A stretch of DNA of 12,967 nucleotides, taken from Spirochaetales bacterium (GTDB lineage Bacteria > Spirochaetota > Spirochaetia > ARS1246). A program made the translations under genes and the position numbers. Shown here one piece after another: positions 1 through 7,069 of this stretch; position 1 is the stretch's first letter; each line of letters starts with the position of its first letter. The DNA lies in NCBI GenBank assembly GCA_016930115.1, contig JAFGHN010000145.1, positions 1 to 12,967 on the forward strand. Direction: 5' to 3'. Below the pieces are notes generated by a model. The model was not told where the DNA came from. It saw only the letters and a program-made list of their open reading frames with translations, and did no database searches.

Positions 1-914
1 AGCCTTGTTTGCGGGCGGTCCGGCTCACTCAAGTAGCGCAGGAATTGCCCGGGCGCGCTGGGCAGGCGGCGCTTCGCAGGCTCGGAGACGAAATTGCTCC
101 AGGCGTCAAAGATCTCTGCTTTGGAGGGTTTCTTGTCGAATTGCACAAAAACCGTAGCAAGATGTCCGTCTGACACGGGCACACGTATACACTGGCTTGT
201 TATCACCGGCCGGCTGGCCGGAACGATCTTTCCGTCACGCACCTCACCCCAGATTTTCAGCGGTTCCTGTTCGCTCTTCTCTTCCTCACCGGGAATATAG
301 GGGATGATATTGTCAACTATTTCAGGAAAGCTTTCGAAAGTCTTGCCCGCCCCTGAAATGGCCTGATAGGTGCTGACGACAACTTTGCTAACGCCGTACT
401 CGAGCAGCGGATGCAATGCGGGCACGTACGATTGTATCGAGCAGTTCGGCTTGACCGTGATAAATCCCCTTTTGGTCCCCAATCTTGTCTTCTGATATTC
501 GATCAGGGCGGAATGCGAATGGTTGATTTCGGGGATCATCATCGGGACGTCCGGGGTGGCCCTGTGGGCGCTGTTGTTCGACACAACCGGCGTTTCGGTC
601 TTTGCGTAGGATTCTTCCAGCGCGCGTGTCTCGTCCTTCGGCATGTCGACGGCGCAAAAAATGAGATCAACCTGACGCGCGACCTCATCCACCAAAGAGC
701 CTTCGAGCACGGTCAACCCCTCGGTCTGCTCGGGAACAGGCGCCGGCATCACCCAGCGGCCTTTCACGGCGTCTTTATAGCTCTTTCCCGCCGAGCGTTT
801 ACTCGCCGCGACGACGGTAAGCTCAAACCACGGGTGGTTTGCAAGAAGGGTGACAAACCGCTGCCCGACCATGCCGGTGGCACCGACAACGCCGGCTCTC
901 AACTTATCGGCCAT
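1..914 (-). CDS. asd: Aspartate-semialdehyde dehydrogenase, archaeal/fungal type (3' end cut by window edge)
   Basis: This enzyme reduces 4-phospho-L-aspartate to L-aspartate-4-semialdehyde with NADPH, the shared step toward lysine/diaminopimelate, threonine and methionine in the cytoplasm. The 304 visible residues start MADKLRAGVVGATGMVGQRF, giving the nucleotide-binding loop GATGMVG at 11-17. The catalytic cysteine is C158 in KPNCSIQ and the probable catalytic histidine is H251 in SDGHLAT; SNNSAHR near 112-118 is also family-like. The sequence resembles the archaeal/fungal branch rather than the E. coli Asd branch. Family members are about 350-365 residues, so roughly 50 C-terminal residues lie beyond the left edge. 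The ATG at 914 is supported by a strong GGAGGA ribosome site at 927-922, 7 bases upstream. The gene follows the acetyltransferase gene after 96 bases and may have its own weak promoter. No frameshift is seen. Confidence 0.95.
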   Translation of the reverse strand, partial: MADKLRAGVVGATGMVGQRFVTLLANHPWFELTVVAASKRSAGKSYKDAVKGRWVMPAPVPEQTEGLTVLEGSLVDEVARQVDLIFCAVDMPKDETRALEESYAKTETPVVSNNSAHRATPDVPMMIPEINHSHSALIEYQKTRLGTKRGFITVKPNCSIQSYVPALHPLLEYGVSKVVVSTYQAISGAGKTFESFPEIVDNIIPYIPGEEEKSEQEPLKIWGEVRDGKIVPASRPVITSQCIRVPVSDGHLATVFVQFDKKPSKAEIFDAWSNFVSEPAKRRLPSAPGQFLRYLSEPDRPQTR

Positions 915-921
915 ATCTGTT

Positions 922-927
922 TCCTCC
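922..927 (-). promoter_or_regulatory. Ribosome binding site of asd
   Basis: GGAGGA on the minus strand lies 7 bases before the ATG at 914. It is a near-perfect match to the anti-Shine-Dalgarno sequence and fixes the asd start. Confidence 0.8.
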
Positions 928-933
928 GTCGGG

Positions 934-948
934 GCGGCCGGAGGCCGC
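934..948 (-). other. Short perfect hairpin in the asd leader
   Basis: GCGGCC-TCC-GGCCGC is a perfect 6-bp inverted repeat with a 3-base loop, all G/C in the stem, ending 6 bases before the asd ribosome site. It is not followed by a T run, so it is not a standard intrinsic terminator. It might affect translation or mRNA stability, or simply be a chance GC palindrome. Confidence 0.45.
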
Positions 949-963
949 TCCGTAAGACAATAA

Positions 964-992
964 AACATAGAGAATAATCGGGACTGATGCAA
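964..992 (-). promoter_or_regulatory. Weak candidate promoter for asd
   Basis: On the minus strand TTGCAT (992-987) and TATGTT (969-964) are separated by 17 bases. The match is 3/6 to the -35 and 4/6 to the -10 consensus. It lies in the 96-base gap after the acetyltransferase stop and would give a leader of about 43 bases. The alternative is that asd is simply read through from the parE promoter. Confidence 0.3.
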
Positions 993-1010
993 CAGGGTTC
1001 GATAGCAGGT

Positions 1011-2252
1011 TTAATAAGGGCAGTGAAAAAAACCGTTCATCTTCGGAAAGAGCACGTCGAAAAGCCTCGCCGTCTTTTGTTCGGCGGCGAGGTCCGGATA
1101 GAACGCGGCGCACCCGGCAAAGCTCTTCTGGCCGAGCACCAGCGGGGCAAAAAGATTCGGCGGCATACGTACGCTTGCGTGGCCTCTTGCGCCTTCGCCA
1201 TTCCCCCCAGACGCAACCCCGGCGACCCTTCCGGACTCAAGACGGATCGCCACACTTTCCCTGTACAGATCAAGCTCGACGGTACCGCTGTAGGAGGCGA
1301 AGGCCCCGTCGGCCAATCTTCTCTCGAGCACGGGAGCTATTTTCGACAGAAACGCCGCCGGATCGGGCATCTTTATCTGCCAGGCGTATCCACCCAGACT
1401 TACGGCGCCCAGGTCGGTTGCCGCGAGGGCAACCGGATGCGTTTGAGGGAGATTCACCCTGATAAACGGTTTCTTCGCGATGATCGCCTTCTGTTTCAAG
1501 CACTCAAAGAAGCCCCAGTAGCAATCTGCAGGTAAGGCCGAACATTCGTTCAAGATGAGCCCCTCGCCGAATCCCTTGCGCGGCACCCGGCAATAGCCGA
1601 CGGTTTCGCCTTCAGCTTCAACGATGTAGGTGTCCGCCGCGTAATCCGTCATCATCGAAGGGCCGACCAGATAAGACCACTCGTCGCGTGCTCTGGCCGC
1701 ACAGAGATCGAAGGCGCGCATCGTCTGTCTGTAGTATCCGTCGAGCAGCTTTAGGTCATCATCGCCGGCCTGCCGGAAGGCTACGCTCCGCGCACAGCCG
1801 GTGATATGCCTGAACTCGAGGTGGATCTTCATTTCCAGCGGCAGCGTGTATTCGTAGCCGAACTGCCTGTAAAACCACGGTATCCCCTGAATATGGCTCA
1901 TGATATAGCCTTCTTCCGCGAGAATCTTGTCGAATCTTTCTACAAGCGCACGCATCAGACCGAGACGGCGATGATCACTCCGCGTGCCGACGATCCCCAT
2001 TTCACCGGCGGGTATCTCGATCCCGTCGTAGAGGATCGTCCAGGGGATGAGGCAAAGGGTGGCCACGGCATCACCGGAGGCGTCGTGTATGGCGGCGAGC
2101 CAGCGTATAGACCCCGCCCGCGGATGATGCGCCGCAAGCATCCTCGTCATCGCGCCAACGCCCTCATCGTGCACTTTCGCTATGAGGCAGGCGAGGCGTT
2201 CTATGCCGGTCGCGTCATCTATCAGCTTGATCGAGTATCCGCGGTGCCGCAC
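1011..2252 (-). CDS. Eis-like GNAT N-acetyltransferase with C-terminal SCP2-type domain
   Basis: This is a probable acetyl-CoA-dependent N-acetyltransferase of the Eis (enhanced intracellular survival) family, which acetylates amines such as aminoglycosides or lysines; the substrate here is unknown. From the GTG start it is 413 residues, close to the roughly 400 of Eis; from the in-frame ATG at 2324 it would be 437. The first GNAT domain covers about 6-140. Its acetyl-CoA loop is RSDHRRLGLM at 91-100, followed by FYRQFGYEY at 127-135, which resembles the FGY segment of Eis. A second GNAT-like region and an SCP2-like C-terminal region (about 300-413) follow. The protein ends ...HCPY; in Eis the C-terminal carboxylate takes part in catalysis. 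I prefer the GTG at 2252: it sits one base after the parC stop (TGA-A-GTG), whereas the ATG would overlap parC by 71 bases, and the extra 24 residues are basic low-complexity sequence. The GTG has only a weak purine-rich ribosome site (GAGAAAAG), so the start is not certain. Translational coupling to parC is likely. Confidence 0.83.
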   Translation of the reverse strand: MRHRGYSIKLIDDATGIERLACLIAKVHDEGVGAMTRMLAAHHPRAGSIRWLAAIHDASGDAVATLCLIPWTILYDGIEIPAGEMGIVGTRSDHRRLGLMRALVERFDKILAEEGYIMSHIQGIPWFYRQFGYEYTLPLEMKIHLEFRHITGCARSVAFRQAGDDDLKLLDGYYRQTMRAFDLCAARARDEWSYLVGPSMMTDYAADTYIVEAEGETVGYCRVPRKGFGEGLILNECSALPADCYWGFFECLKQKAIIAKKPFIRVNLPQTHPVALAATDLGAVSLGGYAWQIKMPDPAAFLSKIAPVLERRLADGAFASYSGTVELDLYRESVAIRLESGRVAGVASGGNGEGARGHASVRMPPNLFAPLVLGQKSFAGCAAFYPDLAAEQKTARLFDVLFPKMNGFFHCPY

Positions 2253-2253
2253 T

Positions 2254-4251
2254 TCAGCTTTTCTCGCCGCCGTTTCCGGCGTCGTCCCCGTTTTCCGGGC
2301 GGCCCTTCGCTGAGCCGTTTCCATCCGCGGCGCCGCTCTTTCCGGCAGACTCGAACTTTGCCGACTTCACCTCCTTGGTGCTGAGTCTGACTCCGTTCGC
2401 CTTTACGCTTTTCACAAGGTATTCGTCAACCGGGAAGCTCTCTTCGAGTATCTTGAGACGGGGCTTCGGCTTATAGGTAAGCAGGGCGTTCACGCCGGTT
2501 CTTGTCGTGAGCTTCAGCACCGAGGCGCCTTCCGGAACAAGCGAATACATCTTCTCAAGGATGAACTGCTCGATCCGGCAACGTTTGAGGTAGGTGTACC
2601 CCGTGTCTTTCTCCTTGTAGATGAGAGAGATCACGGTGTTGAGGAGCTTGTCTTTGTCGGCAAGTCCGCAGGCGAGCATACCCTTGCCCACATAGAGCTT
2701 TTCCGGAGCGTCTATGACGGAATACTCCCCGGTTCGCCGTATGACGAGTACCCGGTCATAATCGGAAACGGGGAAGAGCGCCTTTCCGTCACGCACTCCG
2801 TGTCCAAGATAGCCGGTGTCCCCGTTATACTTGAGCTCGTAGTTCCGCTGCGCGACGTCACGCACATCGACTCTGTCGAAGGAGACAAGCTTGGATTTTC
2901 GCTTGAAACTGTTCTTGTTTTCCTTGATAAGATCGTCGAGAAACCCGGTGGCATACTCGGTGAGGTGTTTCAGGTGATACCCTATCTGCCTGAGCCGCGT
3001 CCTTATCTCATCCATCTCCTTGCGCGATCTATTTATGTCGTAAAGAGATATCCTCCTGATGGGGATTTTCAGGAGCCGCTCGACGTCCTCGACAGTCACC
3101 TCGCGTTTGATCTGGTTTTGAAACGGTATGAATCCGTCTATGACCGCCTGGGTGACTTTCTCCTGCGTCTCCTTCTCTTCAATTTGCTTGTAGATGCGTT
3201 CTTCCACAAAGATCATTTCGAGCGTTCGCGCGTGTAACCTGTCTCGCAGATGCCCCTGCTCAATCTCAAGCTCTTTCTTCAGAATATCGACGAGCTGTTT
3301 GGCGTGATATTCGACGACTTCGGTGACCGTCATGATCGCGGGGGTAACACCGTGAATAAGCAGCAGGTTTGTTGAAATGGATTGCTCGCAATCGGTAAAG
3401 GCAAAGAGGGAGTCCACCGTATCTTGAGCGTACACTCCGCGGGCAAGCTTGATCTCGATTTCGACCTCTTCGCTGGTGAAATCGTTGATCTCCGAGACCT
3501 TTATCTTTCCCTTGCGGGCGGCGGCTTCGATGGAATTGATGAGGCTTTCCGTCGTACAGCCGTAGGGTATCTCACGGATGATGATTCGTTTCTCGTCCTT
3601 TGTGTCGAGTTTCGCCCTGACGCGAACCTTCCCCCTCCCGTCTTCGTACTCCGTGGCGTCGACAAGCCCGCCCGTCGGGAAGTCAGGGTAGAGCGAGAAC
3701 TTCTCGCCCAAAAGAACGGCGCGGACCGCCTGCAGCACTTCGATGAGATTATGGGGAAGAATTTTTGTGGACATCCCCACGGCGATACCTTCAGCGCCCT
3801 GGATGAGGACAACCGGTATTTTGGCGGGGAAAGCAACGGGCTCTTTGTTTCTGCCGTCGTAGGAATCGACGTACTCGGTGAGCTCCGGGTTATAGAGCAC
3901 GCGCTTGGCGAAGGGCAACGCTCTGCACTCGATATACCTGGCCGCTGAAGGCTCGTCACCGGTGTACTGATTGCCGAAATTGCCCTGCTTCTCAATAAAA
4001 AGGTCCTTGTTGGCAAGGACAACCAGGGCGGAATAGATGGAAGCATCCCCGTGCGGATGGTACTTCATGCAGTGACCGACGACATTGGCGACTTTGTGAA
4101 ATTTGCCGTCGTCCATCTCAAAGAGCGAGTGCATGATCCTGCGTTGCACGGGTTTGAACCCGTCGTCGATATGTGGTATCGCCCGGTCCTTGATGACGTA
4201 AGAGGCGTACTCCAGAAAGTTTTCATTGAACAGCGTATTTGCGTAAGCCAT
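2254..4251 (-). CDS. parC: DNA topoisomerase IV subunit A (type IIA topoisomerase breakage-reunion subunit)
   Basis: This is the DNA cleavage and rejoining subunit of a type IIA topoisomerase, working with the ParE encoded just upstream. Of 665 residues, about 1-460 form the winged-helix, tower and coiled-coil core. Key motifs are KYHPHGD at 64-69 (numbered from K63/Y64), the active-site tyrosine Y106 preceded by R105 (AARYIECR), and IAVGM at 156-160, where the isoleucine intercalates DNA in relatives. The C-terminal part, about 470-630, looks like a reduced beta-pinwheel (segments such as GYLGHGVRDGKALFP); I find no GyrA-box QRRGGxG, which argues for topoisomerase IV rather than gyrase. The last ~35 residues are polar and Gly/Asn/Asp/Lys-rich, probably disordered. 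The residue matching quinolone-contact Ser83 of E. coli GyrA is alanine (A70). The ATG at 4251 shares one base with the parE stop (TAATG), indicating coupled translation. Spirochaete ParC proteins have similar length, from memory. It could also be labelled a second GyrA. Confidence 0.93.
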   Translation of the reverse strand: MAYANTLFNENFLEYASYVIKDRAIPHIDDGFKPVQRRIMHSLFEMDDGKFHKVANVVGHCMKYHPHGDASIYSALVVLANKDLFIEKQGNFGNQYTGDEPSAARYIECRALPFAKRVLYNPELTEYVDSYDGRNKEPVAFPAKIPVVLIQGAEGIAVGMSTKILPHNLIEVLQAVRAVLLGEKFSLYPDFPTGGLVDATEYEDGRGKVRVRAKLDTKDEKRIIIREIPYGCTTESLINSIEAAARKGKIKVSEINDFTSEEVEIEIKLARGVYAQDTVDSLFAFTDCEQSISTNLLLIHGVTPAIMTVTEVVEYHAKQLVDILKKELEIEQGHLRDRLHARTLEMIFVEERIYKQIEEKETQEKVTQAVIDGFIPFQNQIKREVTVEDVERLLKIPIRRISLYDINRSRKEMDEIRTRLRQIGYHLKHLTEYATGFLDDLIKENKNSFKRKSKLVSFDRVDVRDVAQRNYELKYNGDTGYLGHGVRDGKALFPVSDYDRVLVIRRTGEYSVIDAPEKLYVGKGMLACGLADKDKLLNTVISLIYKEKDTGYTYLKRCRIEQFILEKMYSLVPEGASVLKLTTRTGVNALLTYKPKPRLKILEESFPVDEYLVKSVKANGVRLSTKEVKSAKFESAGKSGAADGNGSAKGRPENGDDAGNGGEKS

Positions 4252-6044
4252 TAGATCAGATTCTCCATGATATAATCGCGGCGCTCCGGCGTGTTCTTCC
4301 CCATGTAAAATTCGAGTGTTTCCTGAATGCCTTTGATCGACTTGACACCTACCCGTATCGCGCGCATGTCTTCTCCGATAAACTGGCCGAACTCTCGCGG
4401 TGAGATTTCTCCCAATCCTTTGAAGCGCGTCACTTCCGCACCTTTGATCTCGCCGAGGGCTTCATCCCGTTCTTTTGCGGAATAGCAGTACCTGATTTCG
4501 GTCTTGTTACGCACACGGAAAAGCGGTGTCTCCAGGATATACACCCGGCCCGCGACCACCAGCTCTTCGAAGTAGTTCAGAAAGAAAGTGAGAAGCAGAT
4601 TGCGGATATGGAAACCGTCATAATCGGCGTCCGTCGCCAGGATAATCTTGCCGTACCGCAAGTCGTCAATATCGTTCTCAATCCCAAGGGCCATCATCAT
4701 GTTGAAAAACTCTTCGTTCTTGTACAGGGCCGTCCGGTTCTTGCCGAAGACGTTGAGCGGTTTACCTCTTAAGGAGAATATCGCCTGAGTGTGCGGGTCC
4801 CTCGCGGAGACGATAGACCCGGTGGCGGATTGCCCCTCGGTTACGAAAATCATCGTGTCTTCGCCTTTTGTCCCGTTATTCAGATGCAATTTGCAGTCTT
4901 TCAGGTTCGGGATCTTTAAAGCGATTTTTTTTGCGGCTTCACGGGCTTCCTTCTTGACGACGTTCAGCTCTTTTCTCAGTTTCTCGTTGCTGCCGATCTT
5001 GTTTTCGAGCTTGCCCGCGGTGATCTTGTCCCGATGCAGGTGGTCTACTACCGCTTCGCGCACGCTGTTGACAATCCAACCGCGGATTTCGGTGTTTCCC
5101 AGCTTATTCTTCGTTTGGCTCTCGAAAACCGGGTTCTTCAGTTTGACCGAGATTGCGCCTGTCAGCCCCTCTCTGACATCCACTCCGGAATAGGATTTCT
5201 TGTAGAACTCGTTTATGCCTTTGAGGATACCCTCCCGAAAAGCGCTCTGGTGGGTCCCACCGTCGGAGGTGTACTGACCGTTGACGAAAGAGAAGTAGGT
5301 CTCTCCGTAGTTGTTGGTATGGGTAAAGGAAAACTCCACCCGTTCAACACCGGCGTGGATGATTTCGTAGAGAGCGCCTTCCGCAACTTCGGCGTAGAGC
5401 AAATCGAGAAGCCCGTTCTTCGATTCGATCCTTTTCTTGTTGTATTCGAGCACAAGGCCTTTGTTCAGGTACGCATAATTCCAGAGACGCTGTTCGACAA
5501 AGTCGTCATGAAACTGATACTCGTCGAAAATATCGTAGTCGGGAATGAACTCGAAATAACTTCCGTCACGTTCTTTTGGTGCCTTTCCCTGCTTCTTGGT
5601 TTGTAGCACCCCGCGCTCGAAAATCGCTTCAAAGTATTTTCCTTCTCTGAAAGAGACTACCCTGAAAAAGCTCGACAGCGCGTTCACCGCCTTGGTGCCG
5701 ACTCCGTTCAGCCCCACGCTGAACTGGAAAACGTCATCGTTATACTTGGCGCCGGTGTTGATGAGAGAAACACATTCGATCACCTTGCCGAGCGGTATGC
5801 CTCTCCCGAAATCCCTGACCCTCACTCTCTTGTCTTTGATCTCGACTATGATACGGTTCCCGTAGCCCATGATGAACTCGTCGACGCTGTTGTCGACAAT
5901 TTCCTTCAAGAGAACGTAAATACCGTCATCGAGATTGCTGCCGTCTCCAAGCCGGCCGATATACATACCGGTTCTCAACCGAATGTGTTCCAACGAACTC
6001 AGGGTCTTGATTTTGCTCTCGTCATAAACAGCGGCGGATTTCAC
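4251..6044 (-). CDS. parE: DNA topoisomerase IV subunit B (ATPase and TOPRIM subunit)
   Basis: This is the ATP-hydrolysing subunit of the type IIA topoisomerase, partner of the ParC encoded next. From the GTG start it has 597 residues. The N-terminal GHKL ATPase has EIVDNSVDEF (general base E48, Mg-binding N52), DFGRGIP at 78-84, the ATP-lid SVGLNGVGTKA near 109-119, and the QTK loop (Q310-T-K312) contacting ATP. The TOPRIM domain has EGQSA (catalytic E403) and DADYDG (D472, D474, D476), then SLRGKPLNVFG. The usual motif is EGDSA; here the aspartate is glutamine (Q405, codon CAA). The length of about 600 lacks the ~170-residue insert of E. coli-type GyrB. The start is chosen at GTG 6044 because GAAGGAG lies exactly 8 bases upstream; an in-frame TTG at 6065 would add 7 residues but lies upstream of that site. 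A promoter lies at about 6206-6177. ParE versus a second GyrB is decided mostly by size and by the parC neighbour. Confidence 0.94.
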   Translation of the reverse strand: MKSAAVYDESKIKTLSSLEHIRLRTGMYIGRLGDGSNLDDGIYVLLKEIVDNSVDEFIMGYGNRIIVEIKDKRVRVRDFGRGIPLGKVIECVSLINTGAKYNDDVFQFSVGLNGVGTKAVNALSSFFRVVSFREGKYFEAIFERGVLQTKKQGKAPKERDGSYFEFIPDYDIFDEYQFHDDFVEQRLWNYAYLNKGLVLEYNKKRIESKNGLLDLLYAEVAEGALYEIIHAGVERVEFSFTHTNNYGETYFSFVNGQYTSDGGTHQSAFREGILKGINEFYKKSYSGVDVREGLTGAISVKLKNPVFESQTKNKLGNTEIRGWIVNSVREAVVDHLHRDKITAGKLENKIGSNEKLRKELNVVKKEAREAAKKIALKIPNLKDCKLHLNNGTKGEDTMIFVTEGQSATGSIVSARDPHTQAIFSLRGKPLNVFGKNRTALYKNEEFFNMMMALGIENDIDDLRYGKIILATDADYDGFHIRNLLLTFFLNYFEELVVAGRVYILETPLFRVRNKTEIRYCYSAKERDEALGEIKGAEVTRFKGLGEISPREFGQFIGEDMRAIRVGVKSIKGIQETLEFYMGKNTPERRDYIMENLI

Positions 6045-6052
6045 GGATGATA

Positions 6053-6059
6053 CTCCTTC
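6053..6059 (-). promoter_or_regulatory. Ribosome binding site that fixes the parE GTG start
   Basis: GAAGGAG on the minus strand is 8 bases before GTG 6044. Using the longer frame from TTG 6065 would place this site inside the coding region, so it decides in favour of the GTG. Confidence 0.8.
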
Positions 6060-6176
6060 AAGCAAGCAGCCTGAGAATGCTTCAAAGGACGGGGCATGTC
6101 TTGAGACGACTCCCTGCAGATTCTTGATGGTTTATACCGATGCATGGAATGGCTCCCCTCCCAAGGGTGTGTATTA

Positions 6177-6206
6177 ATTGTAGTAAATACTGCCGATGCG
6201 CGTCAA
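6177..6206 (-). promoter_or_regulatory. Sigma-70-type promoter of the parE-parC-acetyltransferase operon
   Basis: On the minus strand TTGACG (6206-6201) and TACAAT (6182-6177) each match the consensus at 5/6, with an 18-base spacer. Transcription would start near 6170, giving a leader of about 125 bases before GTG 6044. This lies in the only sizeable intergenic gap of the window, which supports it. I see no riboswitch-like or terminator structure in the leader. Confidence 0.6.
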
Positions 6207-6223
6207 TGATCGCATGACGATCA
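6207..6223. promoter_or_regulatory. Inverted repeat abutting the parE -35 box (possible operator)
   Basis: TGATCG-N5-CGATCA is a perfect 6-bp palindrome with a 5-base spacer, 17 bases in all, ending directly against the TTGACG box. The size and position are typical of a dimeric helix-turn-helix regulator or a UP-element-region activator site. No regulator gene is nearby, so its role is inferred only. Confidence 0.4.
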
Positions 6224-6259
6224 CATCGCGGCGACACACGACGGCCACACCGGCCTTCA

Positions 6260-7069
6260 TTACCTGGCGAATCTGGCGCTTATTCTCTGGAGTTTGGCCA
6301 TAAAAAACGTCAGTACGCCGGGCATCAGCCATTGCATGGCGGCAAGTAGTTTGCCGGCAAGGGTCATGACTGTTTTGCGCCGGCGGAGCCGCACCTGCCT
6401 GTATACAGCCCTGGCGACGTCTTCCTGGGTACTGTGGAGCGGAGGATGCACCTGTATCCGCGAGCCGTCCGCAGCGTAGAGCAGCTTGTCCGGATCATTC
6501 TCAGTTATCCCGACGTAGAGAATACCGAGATGGACACCCGTTCCCGAGAGCTCCACCCAGAGCGACTGGGCAATCGCCGTCAGGGCCATTTTGCTCGCGC
6601 AGTAGAGGTTGATATACGGCATCCCGCGGACGGCCGCAAGGCTTGAGATGAGCTCGATACTGCCTTTTCTCTTCTTAATCTCCGGCAACGCCTCGATAAT
6701 CGGCAGCACAGCGCCCAGGATATTCGTGCGGATGATCCCGTCGACGACCTGTGGAACAAGGTCCTCAAACCTGCCGCGCATCATCATGCCGGCATTGCAC
6801 ACAAGAACGTCTATCCCTCCGAATTTCCCGACGGTTTCACGGATCAACCGGGACACATCCTCCGGATTACTCACGTCCCCTTGAACCGCAAGTGTCCTCG
6901 ATCCTTCCGGATCAAGGTTCATCCTCGCCTTCTCAAGGCGCTCTGCGTCCCTGCCGTTCAATACAACCTTTGCACCCCGTTCGAAAAACAGTGAGGCGAT
7001 CTTGTACCCGATACCTCGGTTTGAACCGGTGACAATCACCACTTTCCCTTTGGCGCCATCTCTTGTCAT
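6260..7069 (-). CDS. Classical short-chain dehydrogenase/reductase with hydrophobic C-terminal tail
   Basis: This is an NAD(P)-dependent oxidoreductase of unknown substrate. In 269 residues it has the Rossmann loop TGSNRGIG at 14-21, an acidic D66 (GDVSN) contacting the adenine, NAG at 92-94, and the full catalytic tetrad N116, S143, Y156 and K160 (YCASK). The arginine in NGR at 38-40, after the second strand, hints at NADP preference. After the catalytic core, about 233-262 is a hydrophobic/amphipathic stretch (TLAGKLLAAMQWLMPGVLTFF), as found in SDRs acting on lipid substrates at the membrane, such as 3-ketosphinganine-reductase-like and DHRS-like proteins. Its start overlaps the end of the epimerase gene as ATGA, so the two are translated together and probably act in one pathway. 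A GGAGG lies 13 bases before the ATG, rather far, which fits coupling. The gene ends 215 bases before parE. Confidence 0.9.
   Translation of the reverse strand: MTRDGAKGKVVIVTGSNRGIGYKIASLFFERGAKVVLNGRDAERLEKARMNLDPEGSRTLAVQGDVSNPEDVSRLIRETVGKFGGIDVLVCNAGMMMRGRFEDLVPQVVDGIIRTNILGAVLPIIEALPEIKKRKGSIELISSLAAVRGMPYINLYCASKMALTAIAQSLWVELSGTGVHLGILYVGITENDPDKLLYAADGSRIQVHPPLHSTQEDVARAVYRQVRLRRRKTVMTLAGKLLAAMQWLMPGVLTFFMAKLQRISARFAR

Noticed and set aside
934..948. Intrinsic terminator after the acetyltransferase gene
   Set aside because: The stem is GC-perfect but is followed by CCCGAC, not a T run, and it lies just before the asd ribosome site.
411..977. A 188-residue plus-strand frame opposite asd
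   Set aside because: The minus-strand asd has the full set of catalytic motifs over the same bases. The plus-strand frame is rich in Arg/His/Gly as expected for an antisense shadow.
1806..2384. A 192-residue plus-strand frame across the parC/acetyltransferase joint
   Set aside because: It is antisense to two well-supported genes and dominated by Arg/Pro in its second half, with no domain.
3382..3948. A 188-residue plus-strand frame inside parC
   Set aside because: It is antisense to the conserved catalytic core of ParC.
6110..6145. A second -10-like box TATAAA in the parE leader
   Set aside because: No -35-like hexamer lies 16-18 bases upstream, and the TTGACG-TACAAT pair further upstream is far better.
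6045..6259. A tRNA, small RNA or riboswitch in the parE upstream gap
   Set aside because: I found no cloverleaf, no strong stem-loop with a T run, and no known riboswitch core; only the promoter and the palindrome stand out.
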